Shown: piece after piece, positions 1 to 8,097 of the stretch
How the letters are laid out: every line of letters begins with the position of its first letter
Numbering within the stretch: position 1 is the stretch's first letter
DNA from: Phoronis ovalis
Lineage: Eukaryota; Phoronida; Phoronidae
DNA: 12,390 nucleotides
NCBI GenBank assembly: GCA_028565635.1
Contig: JAOXYB010045537.1
Location: forward strand, 1-12,390
Direction: 5' to 3'
The notes under the pieces: model-generated
The model's input: only the letters and a program-made list of their open reading frames with translations
Database searches by the model: none
Told to the model about the DNA's origin: nothing
Translations under genes and position numbers: made by a program

Positions 1-82
1 CAGCCCTAGATTGTAACTTTAAAATGTTTCCTAGAACAGCCCTAGATTGTAACTTTAAAATGTTTCCTAGAACAGCCCTAGT
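1..82. repeat. 36-bp tandem duplication (2.3 copies, touches left edge)
   Basis: The unit cagccctagattgtaacttt plus 16 more bases repeats identically at 1-36 and 37-72, with a partial third copy at 73-81. The two full copies show no differences, which implies a recent duplication or active minisatellite. More copies may exist to the left of the window. Confidence 0.95.
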
Positions 83-558
83 CTCAAAATGAAAAGTACA
101 CAGTCTATGACAATTCCCAGTGCCTTCCTCATAAAATTTATAATATAAAAGTAAGTGGAACGCTTGAATCTGAGCACTAAATTTTGGGAAATATCCTAGG
201 CTGTACAGTTTTCATGTATTCATTTGTTTAAAAAACTCTTAAAATAAACTGAAACTTTTAGGCTACCTATCTTGAGCAAGTCAAATATCAAGAACCTTAA
301 TGTACTGAGAATATTTATAAATAAATAGCCAAGTACTTAACTCCCATGCAATATGAAACCAGATGAATGTATAGAGATCAGAGACAAACTATAAGAAAAA
401 ACAGCAGTCAGATCTTACATCTCTCAAACAAATCTTTTCAAAGTAATAACAACTAAGACATTGTATAATTACTTAAGTGATTGGCAAACATTAACCTATT
501 CCAGTACAAATCTGTAACCTTCAATACAGACAGCAGCTGTAAGTGTATCAAAATACTA

Positions 559-875
559 GGCCCATTCACACTTACCACTTAAAGCGCTTCACAATAGAGT
601 GCTTTATAATAAAGTGAGAGCATTAAAATAAAGCACTTCAAGCAAAAATTAATCCTCTTCTGGAGGTGGATTAACTTTTTCCTGATGGGCTTTAAGGGAC
701 TTAACTTGCAAGTGTGGACATGAAGCAAGCGACTTCAATTCGCTTTCTACCACGAGCTGATTTTAAAATTTGAAGATAGAAGCGAATTAAACCATGCCAG
801 TGTGGACGGAAAATGAAGCGCTTTATTATAGAGCGCTTTATTCTGAAGCGCTCCAAGTGTAAGTGTGAATGGGCC
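559..875. mobile_element. Non-autonomous inverted-repeat element (MITE), 317 bp, TA target duplication
   Basis: The ends read GGCCCATTCACACTTA and its reverse complement, flanked by TA at 557-558 and 876-877. The terminal inverted repeats continue for roughly 55 bp with moderate divergence and are built from repeated AAGCGCTT / AATAAAG motifs. There is no open frame for a transposase. Further internal inverted repeats occur: AATTCGCTTTCTA (737-749) against TAGAAGCGAATT (777-788), and TTAATCC against GGATTAA around 653-673. The TA duplication suggests mobilisation by a Tc1/mariner-like or ISL2EU-like transposase. The superfamily is not certain. A second copy starts at 12258. Confidence 0.85.
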
Positions 876-899
876 TACTTACAGTCAAATAATTAAGAT

Positions 900-1027
900 C
901 TCTCTCTCCCTCCCCCTCCTCCTCTACCTCTATATACATACATACCTACATTACACACACACGCACACATATACACAAATATACATACACATATATATAT
1001 GGATACACGTATGCATACACATATACA
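900..1027. repeat. Compound microsatellite (CT / CCT then CA / TA tracts)
   Basis: A pyrimidine stretch (ctctctccctccccctcctcc) passes into alternating purine-pyrimidine DNA with (CA)n, (ATAC)n and an (AT)5 run. It begins about 25 bp after the MITE. The open frame across it is repeat-derived and not a gene. Confidence 0.9.
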
Positions 1028-1302
1028 CTGAATCAACGCCCTTATTGTTTGATCAAATGAACCTTGGTAAAATAGTTATTTCTTGATTTCTGTAAGTTTT
1101 GATCACACTACTCTGACGAAATTTCAATTTCCTTAAATTATTTGATTCCCCAATTTTGTGAAGTACAATTAATAATCAAACTGGATAAACAAATCCTAAA
1201 TTCTTCACATTTCCAACGAATAACCAGCATGTCTACTAGCAACTGCGATAACATTGTTTTTATTTTCCATGGGTTATGGTGCAACCACCATGCCGAGCAT
1301 TA

Positions 1303-1327
1303 CAAAATGTGCAAATAACACATTTTG
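1303..1327. repeat. Short hairpin, 9-bp perfect stem
   Basis: CAAAATGTG and CACATTTTG are exact reverse complements around a 7-nt loop. A second inverted repeat, ATGGTG/CACCAT around 1276-1291, lies just upstream. It is inside DCP1 intron 2. A stem of this size can arise by chance in AT-rich DNA. Confidence 0.5.
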
Positions 1328-1540
1328 CTTTTTTACATTCCATTTTGCTTATCCAAGCACTAGGAATTTAACATTTTGAACCAAATACAAAGCATTGAAT
1401 ATCATTCTTTTTTTTTACTTGATTCAATGCAATGAATATAATTCTCCAAGGATCTTAAAAAATTGATGTTTCCATTAAAACTGCATTGGCTTAAATTGGT
1501 AAATGGTAGTTACACCATCAGAACTCCTATTGGAAAATTA

Positions 1541-1567
1541 AGTTTGCATTAAAAATGAATGCAAACT
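1541..1567. repeat. Short hairpin, 10-bp perfect stem with octamer-like arms
   Basis: AGTTTGCATT and AATGCAAACT are exact reverse complements around a 7-nt loop. Each arm contains ATGCAAA on one strand, the core of POU/octamer sites. It could be a paired binding site or a chance palindrome in an intron. Confidence 0.5.
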
Positions 1568-2557
1568 GTACAGTTTTAATCTCATGAGGTATAAATTAAC
1601 AATTAGGACATCTAGTTGAATTGAAACTACTTTATTTTTCTAAATATGTCAAGAAGTGTTAACTTCAAGTTTTAAACATTAGTGCAAGAAAACTTTCGGT
1701 AGATTTGGTTATTAAAATTTAAAGAGACTTGCCATGAACAATGCATGCTCACTCTCTGGTCTACTTCAATTGACCTTATGAAACTTTTGAGACCATTGTA
1801 AGGAAAATACTATTGGGAAATCAAGTAATACAGTTCAGAATCACTTTTGTTAGGATTACTTCTTATTCCTTTGGTTTTCCATATGGTTGTTGAATAGCCC
1901 CTAATTAACAATTGTCTTATAGGAGTACCACAATGCATTTCGTCAAACTAGTAAAACTTTAATTTTAATTTTATTGTTGAATCCACATTGTTAGATACAA
2001 ACACATTTATAATGCATATTAAATACAGTACCTTAACTGCAAAATAGCATGATATAGGTGTTGGCGTATCCTTAATGCCCCCAGAATTCTATTTATGGGT
2101 TTGAATTATTTTTGGTGAACTGGGCAATGGACAATTTGATTCGGCAGCACCGTAAAGGATTAGAAAGAGTATCATTTCTGAATTTCACTAACACCAACAA
2201 TATATAATTAAAAGTAGCAACCCTTCCCAGTAGTACGGAGCTATGGCAGTGTTCTCCATAAAATAATGTATACATGTTCCAGGGCCAATGATATTATTTA
2301 TGTAAATACCAAAAATGGATAGATAAAATGTTGATAAATAATACAAGGTTTATGTACTAAAGTTCATTGGTGCCCTGAACAAGTATAAGTTTTTTGTGGA
2401 GAACACTGTATGGTAATATGGTACTTTAATTTACTGTGTGTAACATGTACCCTATGCTATAATTATAATTTTACAAACACTAGGTATGTATTACAACAAA
2501 TTGTGCTATTTTACTGGCCCCTTGGCTACTCCGAATGAAGCAGTGAAATCTACTTAC

Positions 2558-2598
2558 CTAGTATAAACAAATAATGTGCCCTCAATCTCTGTCTTTTC
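2558..2598 (-). CDS. DCP1: DCP1 coding exon 2 (41-nt exon, EVH1 domain)
   Basis: Short internal exon too small for an ORF search. On the minus strand a T-rich tract ending in AG (2600-2599) is followed by codons for EKTEIEGTLFVYTR. The last codon is split after two bases (AG), and then comes a consensus donor gtaagtag. The peptide is the DCP1 signature that directly follows the Asn-Glu/Gln-Trp ending exon 1 (human: EKTD-EGTLFVY-R). The join is in phase 0 at the 5' side and phase 2 at the 3' side. It encodes beta strands of the EVH1 fold that forms the DCP2-binding and proline-rich-ligand surfaces. The next exon should begin with the Ser-Ala-Ser-Pro segment of the family. I found no match for it between 1 and 2557, so it probably lies left of the window. 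Confidence 0.93.
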
Positions 2599-3607
2599 CT
2601 AAAAAAAACAACAAAATATCGAGTTATCAACAATCTGCATAATTATGCTTATGAAAATCTTTTAACTGAATTTGTCTAGGTTTGCATATCACCTGGGTTA
2701 ATTTATTACTGGAAAACAAAGCCACAATAATAGGTCACTGATTTAAAGGTGATTTGTAGTGAATGGTGCTGATGACAATGAATTCTTTGATTCCCCTTTC
2801 ATACTTGTGGATGGAATTTGAATTGTTTTAATAAATGCTGAAAAATTGTGGCAAAAAGTTTGTTTTAGGACATAAAAAATAAGAGAATTGATGTAGACCG
2901 TGTGTTTTCCGAATGCCCCACAATACAGTGCACTGTCAAACAGTACTTTTTAGATACTTCTTCTTGGAAAACACCTTTTCCTAAAGAAAACATGCCACAA
3001 GGTGTGTCAGAGCTAAAATCTGAGCATTCTTATATTTATAGCTGCTTGAATAGTACTATATACCATTAGCTCAATGTACTGTCCTACATAATTCATGGTG
3101 TATACTGAAACCTTAGGATTCAAAATTTGTAATGTAGGTAAATTTGGGTTTTACATCTTCACAGAGTAAGGACAGAACAATGTTTTAAGCAACATTCCCA
3201 GATTCTGACTACGTAAATAGCATTGCCTGCACTAAATACTTGATATACATGTACCTAAGCATTTTTCTTCTTCACAGAAACCATACACTTGCTAAGGGCA
3301 AATACATTTCATCATAGTGCAGAAAGCATGGGTAAACTATAAAATTTTATCTTTGCATAATTGCATGTTTGGAGAATTACAAAAAAAGATCATTAGCCTT
3401 AGAACATGTATGAAAATATTTCGTACAAACAGTGATGATCTTTCATTAATAACATCAGATGTGATGACAGATTATGATTTTTATTTAGCCCACTTCCTGT
3501 AATACTGTATTTGGCTTATAACATTCTATCCTATTATGAAGGGTTAAGCAGATATAACAGTAGTTACTGTAGTATTTTAACCAACATCTTAATATCAGGA
3601 ACAGCAT

Positions 3608-4111
3608 CAGTGATGGATCTAGGATTTTCTCCAATGTGTGCCAAAAAAATAGGTTTTCCTTATAAACCAAGAACCTGAATGGGATATATATGCCCTTTAC
3701 ACACATCCCTAATCCCCCGGGATCAAACTTAAGGAATTACCGGTACCCATGTTTGTGAATGGGTTTTTGAAAAACCTCTGCAGGAGTTTTTCAATTTTTA
3801 AAAGTTGACCCTTTTTCACTGACAACAACAAATGTTAAGAAATTCTAAGTGCATTGTGAGAAATTCACAGGAACTTTTTTAGTTCGGCCAACCTCAAATG
3901 GTAAGTTAATGGGCAGTTTTAATCGGTTCCAATGCATTAAATAGGACCAAAAATACAATGATAAAAGAATCATACTAACACATAAAGTTAATCAAGATAC
4001 CCTTTTGTATATTTGATAAAAAAATTTAACCCTAACTATGTAACATGCTTGCTTAAAAACACCTTTTTATCAAATTGATCTGAGTCAAAAACCATGGGTA
4101 ATCCCCCACTG
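3608..4111. mobile_element. Possible hAT-like element remnant
   Basis: CAGTGATGGAT at 3608 resembles the CAGTG-GG-start common at hAT transposon termini. An inverted partner (ATCCCCCACTG) ends at 4111, giving 9 of 11 matching bases. The 8-bp flanks (aacagcat and agtatgaa) do not match as a target duplication, so the pair may not belong together. No transposase is present. The interval also holds a 28-bp near-palindrome at 3767-3794 centred on CTGCAG. Confidence 0.2.
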
Positions 4112-4389
4112 AGTATGAAGTGATAAAACTATGTTCAGTGTTGCTTCCAGCTTACTCCGACTTCCATTGGGGTAACATGAATATTATTGAATGTTTTATA
4201 AGACACCTAATCATCCATCAATCCCCACAATGTTTATATACCTGTTAGGGTATCTACATTTAAACCTAGAGCACTAAGTATGTATAATTGACATTTTATC
4301 GATAGATGTGGAGCTTATATGTGACAAAAATTTAATTGTGATCTTGAACGTGGGACGATGAATGAGACTTTCAGAAAATTTAACCTTTA

Positions 4390-4579
4390 GGCCACCCTTA
4401 AAAATGTGTTGGTTTGTAGTTGCCGACTGATCTACGAAGAAAGTGCAGTCCCAAAAAGTTTTTTTCCCTCTATTTCTAGCAAAAAAATTTTTGTGCTTTA
4501 AGATGATAGTTCTGCCTATTGACCCACCTTTCTAGTGGTAGGTCGGCAACCACAAACCAACATTTTTTTAAGGGTTGCC
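4390..4579. mobile_element. Foldback MITE, 190 bp, TTA target duplication (PIF/Harbinger-like)
   Basis: Arms 4390-4427 and 4542-4579 are inverted repeats of 38 bp matching at 34 positions, sharing TTGGTTTGT(A/G)GTTGCCGAC. TTA lies immediately outside each arm (4387-4389 and 4580-4582), fitting the TWA duplication of PIF/Harbinger transposons, and the termini start GGC. The 114-bp centre has no coding capacity. The superfamily is inferred from the duplication. Confidence 0.75.
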
Positions 4580-5068
4580 TTAGCTTGCCGCAGTTATCAC
4601 AAGCTGTGCTGTCTTGTAATTTAATATATGTGATCGAGCAATGACCTTATAAAATTCAAACGTCATGATATTACAATGGTACAGGCTTCAGCATGCCTTA
4701 CTGAATGCAAAAGTGGCTATGTAGCTCCTTTGTGACAAAGTATACCCTGAAAGTCCTTTTTCATGTAAGGTCCCTCTTGACCAAGGCCCTGCAGTAATGT
4801 AAAAAAGTCAACAGTGACATTACAAGATCTGTTACTATCAATTAAAGATGCTACCGAAAAACATAGTTAATAATCATATAATATTGGCAAGTTGCATTAC
4901 TAATCCAGTTAGCAATCAAAGGCACCATTGCACATTTGAAGGTCAGTGACAATTTTGAAACAATTCTTATCCCTGGGTCTTATTCATGTTAGGGAATAGC
5001 ATCTGTTTTATGGTGCTGTAATCTACTACTATAATACTAGATTCATCATGTCAATTCCAGTGATGCCA

Positions 5069-5335
5069 AGTCTCCCGGTTTGACAGGGAGACTCCTTGTT
5101 TGAGGACCCATCTCCTGGTTGGAATGTCATTTCTCCGTTTCAAGTCATTGGCTAATAAAGTCTACAAAAACAGTAATTATAGCTCAAATTGCACCAGATT
5201 GCAAGAAATTGCATCTTAATTTTCAAAATTTTCCAGGGGACCATGCCCCCAGATCCCCTAGTAGGGCACGTCTTCGCCATGCGATTATGCCTGCAGTGCT
5301 CGAAACGAAAATCTCCCTATTTTGACATCCATGGA
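5069..5335. repeat. Probable mid-repetitive element with 20-bp periodic head
   Basis: Starts with an 8-bp inverted repeat (AGTCTCCC at 5069, GGGAGACT ending 5093). Four degenerate CTCC-GTTTGA units follow, starting at 5071, 5091, 5111 and 5131, exactly 20 bp apart. Downstream comes a more GC-rich segment (ccaggggaccatgcccccag and following, 5232-5300). Near 5310-5325 a related CTCCCTATTTTGAC closes the block. Base composition differs sharply from the surrounding intron. The short frames crossing it look repeat-derived. I think it is a dispersed element but cannot name the family. Confidence 0.5.
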
Positions 5336-5441
5336 CTTGGTATCTCTGCAATTTATCCAATGCCATTAAACGCATTAAATACATGTAGTTACATAAGTTA
5401 CAACCACATATCAAAAGAAATGTGCAATTAACCTTCAGACT

Positions 5442-5458
5442 GGGGGGGGGGGGGGGGG
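5442..5458 (+). repeat. G17 homopolymer
   Basis: Seventeen consecutive G on the plus strand, therefore C17 in the DCP1 intron 1 transcript. It is an expected hotspot for length variation and sequencing error. Confidence 0.95.
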
Positions 5459-5860
5459 TAACTTTGTAAATATTAATACTATTAAAACATGTTCTGGACA
5501 TATAGAAATAAATAATCTCTTTTGACATATACGGATTACAGTTGACCACAGAGCCCTCGCGTGGGGGAAGCGACAGATTCAGCAACAGATGCAATGTAGT
5601 TTTGACTTGCTCACTAAAATCAGAAGACATTGGCTATTGCAATAAATCCAACTGAACACTTACTGATATTTTCCTATTTCACAATACTACATAACAGCTC
5701 AGCTTTGAAAAACGCAAAGTAGAGAATGGGAAATAGTTATTACCAGATAGAAAGCTTATATATTAAATGAGTTGGAAAAAGTACAAGTCACTGAATTTCG
5801 TCTACTATTGTAAACTTTCAAACCAAGGGCTGTTATGTATGAATAGAGAAATAAACTTAC

Positions 5861-5986
5861 CCATTCATTTGTTTTGGCACTAAAGGAATATAATGCAACT
5901 TGAGTAGCAGTATCAACGATATCAGTTATATAAGGGTCTCGCTGTTGTAAAGCAGCTAAATTCATTCGTGACTCCGCACCAGCCAT
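5861..5986 (-). CDS. DCP1: DCP1 (mRNA-decapping enzyme 1 subunit), coding exon 1
   Basis: First coding exon of the decapping activator DCP1, which binds and stimulates the cap hydrolase DCP2 in cytoplasmic mRNA decay and P-bodies. From the Met at 5986-5984 it encodes 42 residues. These include MNLAALQQRDPYITDI (the family's N-terminal helix, which contacts DCP2) and then QVALYSFSAKTNEW, the first beta strand of the EVH1-like domain. Both blocks closely resemble vertebrate DCP1A and DCP1B as I remember them, and DCP1B looks nearest. The exon ends after the Trp codon at 5861, followed on the minus strand by a consensus donor gtaagttta, phase 0. The exon at 2598-2558 continues the family sequence exactly. 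I chose this Met because it has G at -3 and G at +4 and gives an N-terminus of family length. In-frame Mets at 6025 and 6016 have weak contexts, and an in-frame stop at 6064-6062 closes the frame. The rest of the gene lies to the left. Confidence 0.93.
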
Positions 5987-7170
5987 GACAGCTTTTGCTA
6001 AATAACAGGTGCGCATGGAATTCAAGACGAACCAAAATATAATTTTGTTTGTTTGGAACTGTTAGCAATAGATGTCGCAGCAGTATCGGGTGGTAGATCA
6101 AAGCAGTAAAAATGTCTGTAGCATTATGCAGGAAGCTACACCATGTACCAAATAAACCAAAATACTATTCCTTTTTTTAAATTATCTGCTTGGTACGGAA
6201 GTATGACAAGTGAATATAATCCTATAAAGTGGCCATTACCTGTCCCTTTTCAATTTTTTTTTTAAATGCAATAGTATTAGGTATTGGTAATTTTGGTTAT
6301 TATATAACCCTCAATATAAACTTAAAGAATTTTTTTTTCCAAAAAATTAAGAGCCCCCAAAAATAGAGATTTGTACCAATGAATTGATATACGAATTGAT
6401 ATATAATTGAAATACAAAATACAAATGTCATAAGGGTGAAAAATAAATAGTTGTAAATTATATCTGAACTTAATTAACAATTGAAAAAGCCGAGTCAAGT
6501 AATAATATGTCTAAGTATAAATGCAAACAGAAATAAACTAAATCAGATCTTTGGCAAATAAGAGTATTTTAAAAAGACAACCATAAAAAACTTTTGTTAA
6601 CTTATCAAATTTGGGAAAAAGGGAACATTTCCAAAATGGTCCTTGTTGTGTCAACATACACTCCAGATATTGGTCTCTGTATCATGAATATTTTGCTGAC
6701 AGGTTTTACCTTTTTATAATTTTCCCATGGAATCTCTAAAATAGTTTTAACTTTAATCAATAACAAATATAACTGCATACGTTTGTATAACCAGACATGG
6801 TCTTGTTATTTCTTATAATATTTTTATCTGATATCTTTGTTATAATAATAAATAATACATCAAATCAATGTTTAATGAACCTTACACAAAGTCAATGTTG
6901 AGTGGCTTTCAATGAAACTTGTCCGATTGTTATGTTTGGAGATATATAACATGTAATACAGTAAGACATGTTACAAAACCATCTAATTACATCATTAAAT
7001 CACAATAAAATTAAATTAAATCCTGAAATAAAGTGGAAATGAATAACATCAAAATGTGCTTTAAGGTTTTAAATGGCAGAAATAAAAACAAGATAACCAG
7101 GATTTAGCCGTCATGGATGTACAATGCTCACACTTAAAAATCGCCAATGCATGCTAGCTGTTCGCAATAA

Positions 7171-7181
7171 CCCCCCCCCCC
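7171..7181 (+). repeat. C11 homopolymer in the intergenic region
   Basis: Eleven C followed by TCTCTATAG, about 600 bp upstream of the Cav1 start codon. Its length is likely polymorphic. Confidence 0.9.
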
Positions 7182-7612
7182 TCTCTATAGCCCTCACTGA
7201 TATGTGACTGTTTAATTTGCATTTTACAGCTTAAACATTTTGCCGCATTATTTTATTTATTCCCGGGCCCTCCCCCGAGCAACTGATGCTTAAAAAATCG
7301 AAGAAGTGAGATCACAATGAATGTGGATAGAAACTAAGTTGTCAGAACATTGACACAAAGTCACTCTTTTGTGAAAATGTTATTAATTAACGTGTCATAT
7401 CAGTTGGGTCTTACCATGTTACCATAGAAACATAATGTTAATATTGCGGTAATGACAATGTTAGTGTTGGACAGGTCTTAAATTGTATAGAAATAATCCG
7501 ATATTACACGGTACAATTTCTGTAAAATTTGTAAGTATTACTTTCATTAGCATGCCATTATAAATATATCAAAATATTTTCATTGCTATTCGATCCATAA
7601 TCTTTGATTTAT

Positions 7613-7630
7613 CGCAATGCATGTTGGGAA
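7613..7630 (-). promoter_or_regulatory. ZNF143/THAP11 (Staf)-type promoter site
   Basis: Read on the minus strand the 18 bases are TTCCCAACATGCATTGCG. Compared with the long core of the animal ZNF143/THAP11 site (TTCCCAGMATGCMNYGCG), it differs only at the seventh base (A for G). Such sites typically lie close to transcription starts. This one ends 143 nt before the Cav1 start codon and upstream of the short open frames, where a promoter is expected. Transcription-factor binding is inferred. Confidence 0.6.
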
Positions 7631-7687
7631 TGAAAATATTCTTTGGCGATATTGAGAGATACCCGGATGAACAGATAGCCAAAGTGA

Positions 7688-7696
7688 GAAAATGGC
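7688..7696 (+). promoter_or_regulatory. Possible YY1-like element overlapping an upstream ATG
   Basis: GAAAATGGC resembles the YY1 core (AANATGGCG), which in animal promoters often straddles the start site and can place an ATG near the transcript start. It is one base short of a full core match and lies 58 nt downstream of the ZNF143-type site. Confidence 0.25.
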
Positions 7697-7739
7697 AGGA
7701 GAGTTGCCGTTTCAAGATTTTCATAGAAAACGAATTTAA
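7692..7739 (+). other. Upstream ORF of 15 codons in the Cav1 5' leader
   Basis: ATG in strong context (A at -3, G at +4) starts a frame that begins MAGELPFQDF and stops at TAA 7737-7739, 34 nt before the channel ATG. Two minimal upstream frames follow the same pattern, at 7667-7678 and 7744-7755 (ATG, two codons, stop). Whether these count as upstream ORFs depends on the transcription start. If transcription begins nearer the channel ATG, they are not transcribed. Confidence 0.4.
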
Positions 7740-7773
7740 CTTGATGAACAGTTAGGAATCAATTTCATTCAAA

Positions 7774-7792
7774 ATGGCAACGTATAATAAAG
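7774..7792 (+). CDS. CACNA1: L-type voltage-gated Ca2+ channel alpha-1 (Cav1), coding exon 1
   Basis: Tiny first coding exon encoding Met-Ala-Thr-Tyr-Asn-Lys plus the first base of Asp. The ATG at 7774-7776 has A at -3 and G at +4, and an in-frame TAG at 7753-7755 excludes an upstream extension. The exon ends AAAG|gtaact, phase 1. The next exon starts after a good acceptor at 8097 and supplies the two bases needed for GAT (Asp), which keeps the frame open. In vertebrate Cav1 genes the first coding exon is also short and separately spliced, and exon 2 begins near an Asn-Tyr pair, as here. Exon 1 alone is too short to identify. The assignment rests on the phase match, the start context and the upstream stop. 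An alternative first exon elsewhere cannot be excluded. Confidence 0.8.
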
Positions 7793-8097
7793 GTAACTAA
7801 ACAGCTTAAATGTCAAAATCGTGTGTAAAAATAACTATGAATTAATTAATTACGATAAAAATTGTTCGCGGATTAAAAAAAAATCGTGCATGATTGGGTA
7901 CCGAGTTAATTTCTATGAAATGTTACCGACTATTTACCGTACCTGTCACATGAAATTCTTTTATTAACTGGGAATCGGAATGAATACTGGGATCGCTTAT
8001 CCCACTGTTATCTTTTAAGACTAGCTATTCATGTAAACATAATGGCTAAGTAAAGATGTTTTATTAATTCGTTTACTTTCTTATATTAACATTGCAG
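7793..8097 (+). other. CACNA1: Cav1 intron 1 (305 nt, GT-AG, phase 1)
   Basis: Donor GTAACT at 7793 and acceptor TTAACATTGCAG ending at 8097, preceded by a T-rich tract. TTAAC could serve as branch site. This is a major-class intron and is unusually short next to its neighbours. Nothing else is recognised inside. Confidence 0.8.

Larger units (their letters stand above)
1..2557 (-). other. DCP1: DCP1 intron 2, partial (cut by left edge)
   Basis: Sequence downstream of the exon 2 donor in the DCP1 direction. It is AT-rich. I looked for the expected third exon (family motif around HGFTI-NRL and FLLYRN) and did not find it. Apart from the repeats listed separately, the stretches 83-556 and 1029-2557 hold nothing I can identify. 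The frame at 2275-2093 on the minus strand has no family resemblance. Confidence 0.75.
2599..5860 (-). other. DCP1: DCP1 intron 1 (3,262 nt, U2-type GT-AG)
   Basis: Intron between the two DCP1 coding exons, with donor gtaagttta at its right end and a T8-AG acceptor at its left end. It carries the transposon-like and low-complexity features listed separately. Between 2601 and about 3600, and between 4583 and 5068, I see only AT-rich DNA with no recognisable exon or RNA gene. The open frames in this interval on either strand encode nothing I recognise and appear to be chance or repeat-derived. Confidence 0.9.
5987..7773. other. Intergenic region between divergent DCP1 and Cav1 starts
   Basis: About 1.8 kb separating two start codons that point away from each other, and it must contain both core promoters. 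The left 80 nt are probably the DCP1 5' leader, with an in-frame stop at 6064-6062. The middle (about 6160-7130) is very AT-rich, with several T8-T9 runs and no recognisable gene. A C11 run lies at 7171-7181 and a GC-rich patch (cccgggccctcccccgag) at 7262-7279. I recognise no TATA box or promoter element near DCP1. The ZNF143-type site belongs to the channel-proximal end. Confidence 0.7.

Noticed and set aside
865-1086. 73-codon plus-strand frame rich in Tyr, His, Ile and Thr
   Set aside because: It is a translation of the CT/CA/TA microsatellite and starts inside the MITE end.
5223-5630. 135-codon open frame on the minus strand, the longest in the window
   Set aside because: It crosses the G17 run (read as Pro repeats) and the mid-repetitive element inside DCP1 intron 1, and resembles no protein family I know.
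5756-6025. Full 89-codon minus-strand frame as one protein
   Set aside because: Only the part up to Trp at 5861 is coding. The remaining 34 codons read through the donor gtaagt into intron 1.
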